This document shows positions 17,641 through 25,643 of a stretch of DNA of 64,000 nt, in pieces. The translations under genes and the position numbers were made by a program. Origin of the DNA: Lichenicola sp964236105 (GTDB lineage: Bacteria > Pseudomonadota > Alphaproteobacteria > Acetobacterales > Acetobacteraceae); contig CAXSBC010000001.1 of assembly GCA_964236105.1 (NCBI GenBank), positions 124,001-188,000 of the forward strand, read 5' to 3'. The notes beneath the pieces are model-generated. The model saw only the letters and a list, made by a program, of their open reading frames with translations, had not been told where the DNA came from and ran no database searches. Position 1 is the first letter of the stretch, and every line of letters begins with the position of its first letter.

Positions 17641-18515
17641 TGGACCCGCGCCCGCTCCTCCTGGTCTATGCGAACTGCCAGGGCGACGAGATGCACGCGA
17701 TGGCCAGCCGGCTCGAGCCGCTCATGGCGCAATACGAGGTGGAGCGGGTGTTCCTCGGCGACCTGTCGGGCTTCGTGGCGCGTCACGGCATGACGCTGGC
17801 GCGCGAGCGGCTGGGACGCGTGCGGCTGGTCTGGGAGCAGAGCAGCCAGGCCTCGCCGGAGGAGCGCGGCGCCGTCCGGGAGCTGGTCCCGCGCGCGGCG
17901 CGGTGGCTGCGGTTTCCGGCCCTCACCTGCTCGGCGCTGTATCCGTTCAGCCTGTCCGACACACGCCCCGGCGGCAACGCGCTGTTTCCGTACAGCGACA
18001 TGCTGGCCGCGCGGCTCTGGCGCGAGCTGGGCGGCGCGGATGGAGGGCTGTCGGCAGTCTCCGACGACGAGATCCTCGACCGCTACATGACGCTGAGCGC
18101 CAGGATGATGCCGGACCTCGACCGGCTGCTGGAGCGCGACATGCTGCAATGGAGGCAGCGCGACCAGGACAGCGATATCGCCATGACGCCGTTCCTGTCG
18201 GAGCGGCTGCGTGCGCAGCAGCTGTTCTACACGACCGGCCGCGGCAGCTGGATCCCGACCGCCGACATGCTGCGCCGGCTGGTCGCCGAAAGCTGCGACG
18301 ATCCGGGTGTGCGGCAGGACGCGGTCATCGGGAGCGACCGGCTGAGCCGGAACTATGTCGGCAATGACGGGCTGTCGGTGCCGGTGCATCCGCTGGTGGC
18401 GGAGCGGCTCGGCCTGTCCTGGTACGAGCCGGACAGCCTGCACGCCTGGGGATCGTTCCGGTTCGATTTTCGCGACTGGATCATCCGCTGCACGAGACTG
18501 TCGGATTGTCTGTGA
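17640..18515 (+). CDS. WcbI-like putative polysaccharide acyltransferase, paralog 2
   Basis: A 291-residue protein that keeps the family motif (LVYANCQGDEM, residues about 7-17). ATG 17640 overlaps the TGA of paralog 1 by one base, so translation is coupled. The C-terminus has VPVHPLVAERLGLSWYEP, matching the VHPVVAERLGLRWASP of paralog 1, so the two arose by tandem duplication and then diverged strongly. WcbI-type proteins are coded in capsule loci and are regarded as CoA- or ACP-dependent acetyl/acyl transferases. With FkbH and ACP upstream, an ACP-linked acyl donor is a reasonable inference. Confidence 0.7.
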   Translation: MDPRPLLLVYANCQGDEMHAMASRLEPLMAQYEVERVFLGDLSGFVARHGMTLARERLGRVRLVWEQSSQASPEERGAVRELVPRAARWLRFPALTCSALYPFSLSDTRPGGNALFPYSDMLAARLWRELGGADGGLSAVSDDEILDRYMTLSARMMPDLDRLLERDMLQWRQRDQDSDIAMTPFLSERLRAQQLFYTTGRGSWIPTADMLRRLVAESCDDPGVRQDAVIGSDRLSRNYVGNDGLSVPVHPLVAERLGLSWYEPDSLHAWGSFRFDFRDWIIRCTRLSDCL

Positions 18516-18612
18516 CAGCCGGGCACCCCGGCCGGGATGCGGCACAAACCATGGCCGGCGCCAGCTTGGGACAACCTAAGCTGTCGGTCGTCTGCCGTCA
18601 GCCGGGACTTCC

Positions 18613-20544
18613 ATGCGCCGCTCGATCAGCTTCGCCATCATGACCATCGCCGCCATGCTGGCTGCCCAGGCACGCGCCGACGGCCCGACGCCGATGCAGC
18701 TGCAGGGCCTGCTGGCGGCCGGACCGAAGCCCGACGCGACGCAGACGGCGGCGGCAGCCTATTCGCTGGCGCGAGGCGCCGTGCAGTCTGCCGGCGGCGA
18801 TGCCGGACGGGCGCTCGTCCTGTCCAGCGCTGCGGGCACCTCGAACCACCGCGCGCTGGCCGACCGTGCCGGCGAGCGGCCTGCGGTCGCCGATTACGCG
18901 GCGCAGGGAAGTCCCGTCGGCGGTGCCGCCACCGCCACGATCCTGCAGCCGCAGGCCGGCGGCGACGTCCGGTTGACCCTGGCGCCGATGACGCAGCTGC
19001 GCGCCGGCGCGTTCGTCACCTCGCCGCTGCTGCCGTCGGGGACGACGATCACCGCGGTCGGACCGGCTCTGTCCGTCACGGTCTCGCAGACGACCGACGT
19101 GGCGACCCTGATCGATGCCGAGCAGCAGTCGGCCGCCAGGATGAGCGGCATGTCGAACCAGCTGCACTTCGCCGCCGTGTTCGCCGTGCCCCAGGGCGCC
19201 GCGGTGACGGGCAGCACCGTCCCGGCCGGCGCCGTCGTGGCCGGGCTGGCCTATCCGCAGGCCGGCGGGACGATGGTCTATCTCACCGCGAACGTGTCGG
19301 CGGACGTGCCGGCCGGTGCTGCGATCGGCTTCAGCTCCGTGTCCGAGACCGTCACCCTGTCGGCCGCGTGGCTGGCGGCGGCGCCGGCCGGCACGACGGT
19401 CGGGCTTGCGAGCCAGGACGACTGGGGCACGTTCCAGAACGCCGCCTTCTGGTCCGCACGGACCAATGGCGGCAAGGGCGGGCGGATCTTCGTGCCGTCG
19501 GGCAGCTATTTCCTGTCCGCTCCCGTCACCACCTATGACGGGGTGTCGTTCGAGCTCGCCCCGCAGGTCAGCTTCGTGCCGGGCTCGTCGGTGATCGACA
19601 CCGCCGATGCGGGCTTTGCGTCCACCGCCGAGCTGAGCGTGTTCGGCGGCTACCGCAATCCGACCGCGACCGCGGTGAACATCTCCCAGGCGGTCTATCA
19701 GGACATCATGCCGAGCCTGCAGGGCCAGGCGCTGCTGGTGAACCAGCTCAACGTGAACTGCACCAACGACGGATCGATCGCCGGCTGCGGCATCGTCGCC
19801 CAGGAGGTCAAGCAGGCCGTGGCCGCCAACGTCAGGCGGGGCACCCTCTGGGGCTATCACGAGACGGATTCCATCAGCGCCGGGCAGTCCATCAGCTGGG
19901 CCGGCGCGGAGATCGAGCTGCAGAACAACAGCGCCGCCGATGTCGTCTGGAACAGCCTGGAGGGGAGCAAGACCGGGCTGCATATCGACAATATCGGCAA
20001 CACCATGAACAGCGTCGTGCTGCTGCCGGGCGGCACCATCGGCAGCGGCGGCGGCGGCTGGCATCGCGGCCTCGACTGCCCGGCCATGGCCGTCAGCGAC
20101 TACTGCTTCGACATCCAGACCGGGCCGCTGCAGGCCGGCACCTATGCGCCCGTCATCCTGGCCGGCCTCGACATGACCGGCAAATACACCGGCACCGCCC
20201 TGTCGATCACCGGCAACGCCGTCATCGGCGGGAGCCTGCGCGCCAGCGCCTCGGTCGTCTCAGCGCCCGTCGCAGCATCCTACCTGGTGCAGACCAGCGA
20301 CTGCGGCACGACGATCGAGCCCGCCGCCACCTCCGCGACGGTCGTGACGGTGCCGTCCGGGCTTCCGCTCGGCTGCCGCATCGACGTCAACCAGGTCGGC
20401 CCGGCGCAGATCTCGTTCCAGGCCGGATCCTCGATGACGATGCACGCCTATAACGGTGCGACGAAGCTTGCCGGCACCTACGCGAGCGCGCGGATCCTGG
20501 TCGACTCGGCAAACGCGTTTCTGTTGTCGGGACAGATCCAGTAG
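18613..20544 (+). CDS. Secreted protein with pectate-lyase-3-like beta-helix segment
   Basis: A 643-residue exported protein. Residues 1-22 form a Sec signal peptide with cleavage after ARA. The mature N-terminal half is Ala/Val/Thr-rich and beta-prone. From about residue 272 the sequence WGTFQNAAFWSARTNGGKGG, then RIFVPSGSYFLSAPV, is the typical entry into a right-handed parallel beta-helix of the Pectate_lyase_3 type, seen in polysaccharide lyases, epimerases and phage tailspikes. No catalytic residues can be assigned. It follows the WcbI pair by 97 bp and precedes a hydrolase-like gene, so it may act on or bind the exported glycan outside the inner membrane. Confidence 0.65.
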   Translation: MRRSISFAIMTIAAMLAAQARADGPTPMQLQGLLAAGPKPDATQTAAAAYSLARGAVQSAGGDAGRALVLSSAAGTSNHRALADRAGERPAVADYAAQGSPVGGAATATILQPQAGGDVRLTLAPMTQLRAGAFVTSPLLPSGTTITAVGPALSVTVSQTTDVATLIDAEQQSAARMSGMSNQLHFAAVFAVPQGAAVTGSTVPAGAVVAGLAYPQAGGTMVYLTANVSADVPAGAAIGFSSVSETVTLSAAWLAAAPAGTTVGLASQDDWGTFQNAAFWSARTNGGKGGRIFVPSGSYFLSAPVTTYDGVSFELAPQVSFVPGSSVIDTADAGFASTAELSVFGGYRNPTATAVNISQAVYQDIMPSLQGQALLVNQLNVNCTNDGSIAGCGIVAQEVKQAVAANVRRGTLWGYHETDSISAGQSISWAGAEIELQNNSAADVVWNSLEGSKTGLHIDNIGNTMNSVVLLPGGTIGSGGGGWHRGLDCPAMAVSDYCFDIQTGPLQAGTYAPVILAGLDMTGKYTGTALSITGNAVIGGSLRASASVVSAPVAASYLVQTSDCGTTIEPAATSATVVTVPSGLPLGCRIDVNQVGPAQISFQAGSSMTMHAYNGATKLAGTYASARILVDSANAFLLSGQIQ

Positions 20545-20579
20545 GCCGGGGCGACGGGGTCGCGCAGTCGGGGAAACGG

Positions 20580-21983
20580 ATGATGGCCGAGGCGGTGTTC
20601 GAGGACGACCACATCATCGCCTTCTGGCACGCCGGCAGCTCCGACTACCTTCTTGTCACGTTCAACGACGCCGTCTCGACGGTCGCCGGCGACCGCTTCT
20701 TCTCCGACATGCCGGCGAGAAAGAACGACATCGCCTGTCTCGGCATCATGTCGAAACGGCCGGACTGGTTTCCGCGCATGTCGGTGGCGGCCTTGCGCGA
20801 GGCGGCGGACGGGCGGATCGCCCCGTACGCGACCCGGATCGGCTATGGCGGCTCAATGGGGGCCTATGGCGCGATCAAGTTCTCGGCCCTGTTCGGTCTG
20901 ACCCATGCGATCGCCCTGTGCCCGCAATGGTCGATCGATCCCGACGAGTGCACTGGCCACGATCCCGGCTTCCAGCAGTACTGGGACCGGTCGATGGCGG
21001 GACACGGCATCACCGCGTCGGAGGTGGCGGGCCGGATCCTGGTATTCTCCGATCCGCACGAGCCGATCGACGCGTATCACGCCGAACGCCTGCAGGAGAT
21101 CCATCCGGCCACGGTGCTGATTCCCGTGCCGATGGTCGGCCACCATGTGACGCCCGCCTTCGCCGGATCGGCCAACCTGCGTATGCTGATCGAGGAGGCG
21201 CGACACGGCTCCGTCGCTACCATCAAGCGCTTCGTGGCACCGCTGCGCCGCGCCAGCCCGATCCGCGCGCAGAACCTGCTGATCGCAGCCGCGCGGCGCC
21301 ATCCCCGGATGGGCTGCCGCGCGGCGATGTCCCGGCCGGTCGCGTTGCGGAACATGCCGCACGGCACCACGATGTTTCACATGCCGGTGCTGCGGGCGCT
21401 GCTCACGCAGGGTCTCGAGCGGGAGGCCGCGGCGCTGGCGCAGACGATCCATCTGTCATCCAGGAGCCAGGACGAGACCGCGGCGGCCGAGCTGATCCTG
21501 GCGCATCATCGCGCCCTGCGCTTCGAGGCCCAGACGTTCCTGCTCGGCACCATCCATGGCAGCTGGGTCGCGTTCGACATGGATCGCAGCCTGCTCTGCC
21601 ATGTTCCTGCGCAGGTCTGCGCCGAAAATCGCGCCCGCTACCGGATCGCCTACTTGCAAAGGCGCGCCGACGGCACGGCCGGGCTGTTCGTCAGGGTCAA
21701 CACGACGATCGTGTGGCTGCTGCTGACGGAGACCGACGAGATCCGGGTGGCGCTGCCCTCGCTGCTGGATCCGACGGCCGCCTCCGGATCGCTGTTCGAG
21801 ACGATCGGCGTGACCGAGTCGGTCGAGCCGCGCTTCGCCGTGCGAGGCCAGCGCGGCTTCATGTCCGCGACGGCGGACGGCCAGGTGATCTTCAACCGGA
21901 CGGTGGTGGGCGGCGGCTGGGAATGGTTCGTCCTGGCCCCGCCGCAGGACGGGCTGCCGCCAAAGCTCGAGACGATCGCCTAG
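20580..21983 (+). CDS. Alpha/beta-hydrolase-like protein of the glycan locus
   Basis: A 467-residue protein without signal peptide. The nucleophile elbow GYGGSMGAYGA puts Ser92 in the GxSxG-like context, followed by a possible acid in VFSDPHEPIDAYH and a His in MVGHHVT (near residue 190). Together these form a plausible catalytic triad. The C-terminal 230 residues are helical and then beta-rich and are not recognised. Proteins of this kind occur in polysaccharide clusters, and a deacylase or acyl transfer role would complement the FkbH/ACP/WcbI genes. Two adjacent ATGs (20580, 20583) are possible starts. It is the last gene of the locus; a minus-strand gene of different composition follows. 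Confidence 0.6.
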   Translation: MMAEAVFEDDHIIAFWHAGSSDYLLVTFNDAVSTVAGDRFFSDMPARKNDIACLGIMSKRPDWFPRMSVAALREAADGRIAPYATRIGYGGSMGAYGAIKFSALFGLTHAIALCPQWSIDPDECTGHDPGFQQYWDRSMAGHGITASEVAGRILVFSDPHEPIDAYHAERLQEIHPATVLIPVPMVGHHVTPAFAGSANLRMLIEEARHGSVATIKRFVAPLRRASPIRAQNLLIAAARRHPRMGCRAAMSRPVALRNMPHGTTMFHMPVLRALLTQGLEREAAALAQTIHLSSRSQDETAAAELILAHHRALRFEAQTFLLGTIHGSWVAFDMDRSLLCHVPAQVCAENRARYRIAYLQRRADGTAGLFVRVNTTIVWLLLTETDEIRVALPSLLDPTAASGSLFETIGVTESVEPRFAVRGQRGFMSATADGQVIFNRTVVGGGWEWFVLAPPQDGLPPKLETIA

Positions 21984-22007
21984 GGGATCTCCGAAAGCGG
22001 ACGCCGC

Positions 22008-22496
22008 TCATCGTACGGAGCGATCGAGGCTGGCGAGGCGCCGAAAGAAGCCGAGTACATGTGTCCGGTAAAGCGACGCCACGCCATCCATGAACCATGG
22101 ATCGTCGGTCGGGATCTTGTCGCGGGAAAGCGCCTCGCGAAGAAACATCTCGATATCCGGAGAAGCCGCAAGTCGTCCGGCTTCCAGTGCAACCTCAAAG
22201 TGCACGCCTGCTGTTATACGAAGATGCTGCTCTTCACTCCACATGTTGTAGTACCAGCAGACTATCGCCATGGCCGAACCGGACCGAAGCAGTTCGAGGT
22301 CAACGTAGTGGCTTTTGCCATCCGTCTCTGCATCCACGAAGCGGAGCGGATCGAAGCGGATGTAGAGGTCCGCATTATGCGAAAATCCCTCGCACCCGTC
22401 AGCCAACTGGACATAGGTCATCAAGATGTCGCGGATTGCATCGGCAGCTTCGTCGGAGTTGTCCTCGGTGATCAGATGCATGCTGCGTGACCTCAT
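22008..22496 (-). CDS. Hypothetical protein, lower-GC orphan gene
   Basis: A 162-residue soluble acidic protein (from ATG 22496; ATG 22481 is an alternative giving 157 residues). It is not recognised. The composition is natural for a globular protein, for example ADLYIRFDPLRFVDAE and YYNMWSEEQHLRITAGVHFE. The opposite strand also has an open frame (22059-22490), but its product is Arg/His/Cys-rich and implausible. Base composition is clearly lower in GC than the flanking glycan locus. It lies beside degraded immunity-type genes, so it may be a horizontally acquired immunity or accessory gene; this is inference from context only. Confidence 0.6.
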   Translation of the reverse strand: MRSRSMHLITEDNSDEAADAIRDILMTYVQLADGCEGFSHNADLYIRFDPLRFVDAETDGKSHYVDLELLRSGSAMAIVCWYYNMWSEEQHLRITAGVHFEVALEAGRLAASPDIEMFLREALSRDKIPTDDPWFMDGVASLYRTHVLGFFRRLASLDRSVR

Positions 22497-22863
22497 GACG
22501 TGCCGATCACCTGCCCTGGTCCAGCAGATGTCATACGGTGCGATTGGACTTGGATTACATCCAGAACGGCGGTTCTGGAATGCCTGATCGCAATCCTACG
22601 AACCAGCTCCTGAGGCCGATGACGGTCGCGCGTAGGATCGTCAAGACGGCAGGCCTGGCGGCTCCAACGAACAGGACGGATCAGCACCTGGACATCCCCC
22701 GAGCTGCGATGCCGGACGAACTCAACGAGCCGCCGCGGTAGCGGCGCTGGTCTACCTGATCTTGACCGGACGTTTAGCCGACGGTGCGCAGATCAGGCAG
22801 ATCATTGGTTGACATAAGCACACCGCAGGCGTCCGGAGCCACTCCAATAGGTGCTGCTGGCGG
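22497..22863. other. Gene-poor spacer in accessory patch
   Basis: About 370 bp without a convincing gene. Short open frames on both strands are Arg/Pro-rich and show no recognisable domain. Base composition is mixed, lower in GC than the core genome. It separates the orphan gene from the broken immunity cluster and may be residue of former mobile DNA. No terminal repeats were recognised. Confidence 0.4.
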
Positions 22864-23099
22864 ATGGCGGCTAACCGGGAGGTGCTGGCGTGGATGAAAG
22901 ATGCCGACAAGGAGGCCACGGCAGGGGCCGCCGCAAGGTGATGCTGGACGTTGTCCGCGCGCTGTCGAACACGCTGGTCGACGGTTCGGCGGACACGCGG
23001 GCAATCGCCCTGGAGCAGACGCTGCGGAGGCTGGAATGGCCGCCGCCGCCGCGCCCCGACCTCGCCGACCCATTCGACTGGAACGGATACGCGCGGTGA
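22864..23099 (+). pseudogene. Two short coupled frames, probable remnant of a toxin/partner gene
   Basis: The first frame (22864-22941, 25 residues, MAANREVLAWMKDADKEATA...) looks like a protein end and stops in TGA overlapping an ATG (TGATG). The second (22941-23099, 52 residues, opening MLDVVRALSNTLVDGSADTR) ends in FDWNGYAR and its TGA overlaps the GTG of the Imm11-like gene (GTGA). In both, the residues read like real protein but are too short to stand alone, so I suspect one former gene split by an indel near 22930-22940. The position directly before an immunity-type gene suggests the C-terminus of a polymorphic toxin or its partner. Confidence 0.35.
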
Positions 23100-23814
23100 A
23101 CGCCTGCAAGGCAGGAGCCGATCTCGCCTATGGCCAGTTCGTCTATGCGAGTGACAATACCGATTACGCTCAGCGAGAACGATGGCGGGAAGCAGCCGGC
23201 ACGCCGCGCGCCGCCGATTGGCAGCCTGCCCCGCTGGAAAGCCTCCGGGGCGGGGCGAAGGTTCTGGCACTCGACTGCGTCGGCGTAGCCGCATTCGCCG
23301 GCACGGCGCGCTTCTGAGTGCGCGTGCCCGCGAGTTGCTGGCCCCACTGCTGCTGCCGTGCGGCGAGTATCTGCCGGTGCAGCTGGATGGGCTGGACTAC
23401 TGCTGGTTCAACTGCACGACCATGATCGACATCGCCGATCAGGATGGCATCGAGGGCGAGCCCTGGGAGGGGGACACCCGTGAGGCCCCGGATTGCTGGA
23501 AGAGCATCAGCCGGTGGTGCTTCCACCCCGAGCGGGTGGCGACCGCGCCGGCCGTGTTCACCGTGCCGCAGGACTGGCAGATTCGGATGTGCACGGACGT
23601 GCTGCGGCAGGCGGTGGAGGCGCACGACCTGCTCGGCTTCCGGTTCGACCTGCTGTGGTCGCCGGAGACTGGCGGGGTGGAGATCAACACCTCGATCGCT
23701 CAGTTCTTCGGCGAGTCCGGCCGACAGATCAACATCGCGGCCAAGGAGCGCCGCAAGGCCATGCTGGCGCGACTGAAAGGCCGCCCGGTGAAGCCCACGC
23801 CGACGCAGTCATAA
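23096..23814 (+). pseudogene. Imm11 (DUF1629)-like immunity protein, frameshifted
   Basis: The first frame runs from GTG 23096 (reading AYGQFVYASDNTDYAQRERW, then TPRAADWQPAPLESL) to a TGA at 23315. The second frame continues from about 23295 as LLSARARELLAPLLLPCGEY, LDGLDYCWFNCT, FTVPQDWQI and LLGFRFDLLW and ends at 23814. Joined, the two halves match the Imm11 plan: an N-terminal ligand-like strand region, then SERAR...LL...LPV, a LNV/FNC strand pair and TGFRFD. A single-base indel between about 23280 and 23310 would restore one frame of about 240 residues. Imm11 proteins neutralise secreted polymorphic toxins; no toxin gene is left. A sequencing error remains possible. Confidence 0.5.
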
Positions 23815-24329
23815 GCCTCGTTTCACACCCATAACCACCACCACGAGCGCCATCAGCGCGACCATGGCAGCAGGTCATCAAGACGGCTGGCCGGATGCCG
23901 GTCGATCATGAGCGTCAGGCCGCCGCGCAGCCCGAGCGTGGCTCGACCTCGGCAGCGCCGTCCGCGAGTGCCACGTCCTTGCCCTCGATCGCGGCGTCGC
24001 GGTTCTCGAGAGTGGCCACGAGGTCACGCACCCAGTCATGGAGCAGGGCGGTATCGTTCGACAGCTCGTCGAGGGCGACTCGCACGTCGACAGCCTAACG
24101 GCCCTCTCTGCTGACCTCGGTTCGTGAGGGGCTTCGCCGGGCTGGATAAGAATGCAGACCGTCGTCGACGGCTGCTCAGCGATGCGCCCATCCGCGAACG
24201 CGGGCTCCGCGGAAGGCGGTTCAACCAGCACGGGACGCGTCAGCGTGCAGAGCCACCGGTTGCAGCCGGAGAAGCGACCTCCCGGACGGCAAGCGCCGAA
24301 CTCGTCCTCCAGGCAATGCCGACGAGGCG
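23815..24329. other. Degraded intergenic sequence
   Basis: About 515 bp between the Imm11-like frames and the DUF1796 remnant. All open frames are short and Arg/Ser/Thr-rich. The minus frame at 24231-23878 may be the eroded continuation of the DUF1796-like gene (after HCLEDEF), but no conserved motif was seen beyond that point. Confidence 0.35.
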
Positions 24330-24445
24330 GGGGACGAGAAGATCCAGTCGAACGGACAGGAGAACCGCTTCAGGCCCGCGTCTCTGATCAGCTGCGAGAT
24401 CCAGCAGGCCGTGCCGACGCCGATGACGTGTCCATAGACAGGCAC
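24330..24445 (-). pseudogene. N-terminal remnant of a DUF1796-type (papain-like) gene
   Basis: From GTG 24445, preceded by a good GGGAG site, the frame reads GHVIGVGTACWISQLIRDAG, then KRFSCPFDWIFSSP. This is the hallmark N-terminus of DUF1796 putative cysteine peptidases (G-x-x-C-W ... PFDWI). After SSP the homology jumps one frame into HCLEDEF, which is also expected for this family, and is then lost. So the gene is frameshifted and truncated to about 40 codons. DUF1796 genes often sit beside glycosyltransferases, and a GT2-like gene starts the next block. Confidence 0.45.
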
Positions 24446-24516
24446 CTCATCTCCCGGTCCCGTTCGTCGCCGGCCGGATGCGGCACCGGCAGGATGGGCC
24501 GCCCGACGCCTTGCAC

Positions 24517-25518
24517 TCAGTCCCGTCTCGGCGACGGACTGCAGCTGGCGATATGCTCGCGAATGATGTTCTCGATCGCCACATCGCCGCTCTGCAGGTA
24601 CCAGCTGTAATAGGTGCGCCAGTGACCGGCGGTCTCGCTCAGGCCGTCGCGGTCCTTGGTCGCCTTGAGGGCCGTGTTCCCGTTGATCAGCTTCTTGCGC
24701 AGCTGGGCCACCGTCCGGGTCGGGAAATGGAACAGATAGAAGCCCAGATCCGCCATCACCGCGATCGAGGCGTCGTCATGGACATATGATTCGACGCTGT
24801 GATTGCCCTGGATCGGCTCCAGGCCCCTTCCGAGCCGATAGGCGATCTTCGGAACCGCGACCTTCATCTCCGGCCAGGCGAGCGGGAAGGCGGCGAACAG
24901 GTCCCGCCCCGCCGGGAGGTCCTGCATCACCCCACGACTTGCCGACTGCACCCAATGGAAAATCAGCAGGGTCTTGGACGGATCGTTCAGCACCGCGTCG
25001 AAATGCTCCACGTAGCGATCGTGCTCCGACAGGCCGCAGGTGATGAACTCGTCGGTATCCACGAAGAACAGCCATTCGGGCTGTATGTCCTCGTAGGACA
25101 GGTAGGCCCGCATAAAGGCCTCCAGCGCCTTCATCTTCGCCGCCTGGTAGTGACCGACCACGAAATCGAAGGCAGCGAACACCTCGGCATCGGCATGGGC
25201 GGCGCGGAAGGCGGCGATTACCGCCGCCGTGTCGTCGGTGCTGGCATTGTCGAGGACAAAGAAGCGCCGGAAGCCGAGAGCGTAATGATGCTCGAGGTTC
25301 TGGCCGATGATGTCGCCCTCGTCCTTGGCCATGATGAACAGCACGGCGCGGCGGAGGCCCTCGATCCTGCGCGGCGGCTGCGGCTGCCAGGACTGGCTGG
25401 CCCGATGCGCGTTGAAGACGGTCGTCGCCCGCGCGTTGGTCGCGTCCCGGATGCGCCAGATCCGATCGACGGGCGCCGCCTGGACGTCGGGGAGAACCGT
25501 CTCGCTATTCTCGGACAC
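24517..25518 (-). CDS. Glycosyltransferase family 2/92-like protein
   Basis: A 333-residue protein starting at GTG 25518. This start has a strong GAGGAGG ribosome-binding site about 8 nt upstream; an ATG-type start at 25590 would add a non-conserved stretch. The opening IMAKDEGDIIGQNLEHHYAL (residues about 62-81), then FFVLDNASTDDT (86-97) and the metal-binding WLFFVDTDEFI near residue 148 are characteristic of GT2/GT92-like transferases acting on surface glycans. No membrane segments. Located at the border of the accessory patch and convergent to nothing active; downstream is the DUF1796 remnant. Confidence 0.75.
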   Translation of the reverse strand: MSENSETVLPDVQAAPVDRIWRIRDATNARATTVFNAHRASQSWQPQPPRRIEGLRRAVLFIMAKDEGDIIGQNLEHHYALGFRRFFVLDNASTDDTAAVIAAFRAAHADAEVFAAFDFVVGHYQAAKMKALEAFMRAYLSYEDIQPEWLFFVDTDEFITCGLSEHDRYVEHFDAVLNDPSKTLLIFHWVQSASRGVMQDLPAGRDLFAAFPLAWPEMKVAVPKIAYRLGRGLEPIQGNHSVESYVHDDASIAVMADLGFYLFHFPTRTVAQLRKKLINGNTALKATKDRDGLSETAGHWRTYYSWYLQSGDVAIENIIREHIASCSPSPRRD

Positions 25519-25643
25519 CGACTGCCCCTCCTCGCGCCGGATCGGGCCGGGACACCGGCCCGTCCAACCGGTCGGGAGAGCATATCGCATATCCCGTCGA
25601 CCGACATAGCGATGCCTGCACGGCTCCGGCCACGGGGTCGGGT

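Noticed and set aside
22059..22490. Plus-strand frame of 143 codons opposite the orphan gene
   Set aside because: Its product is basic with scattered Cys/His and no regular pattern, while the minus-strand frame has a globular, acidic composition.
22497..22863. Possible insertion-sequence remnant in the accessory patch
   Set aside because: No transposase motif, terminal inverted repeat or target duplication could be recognised.
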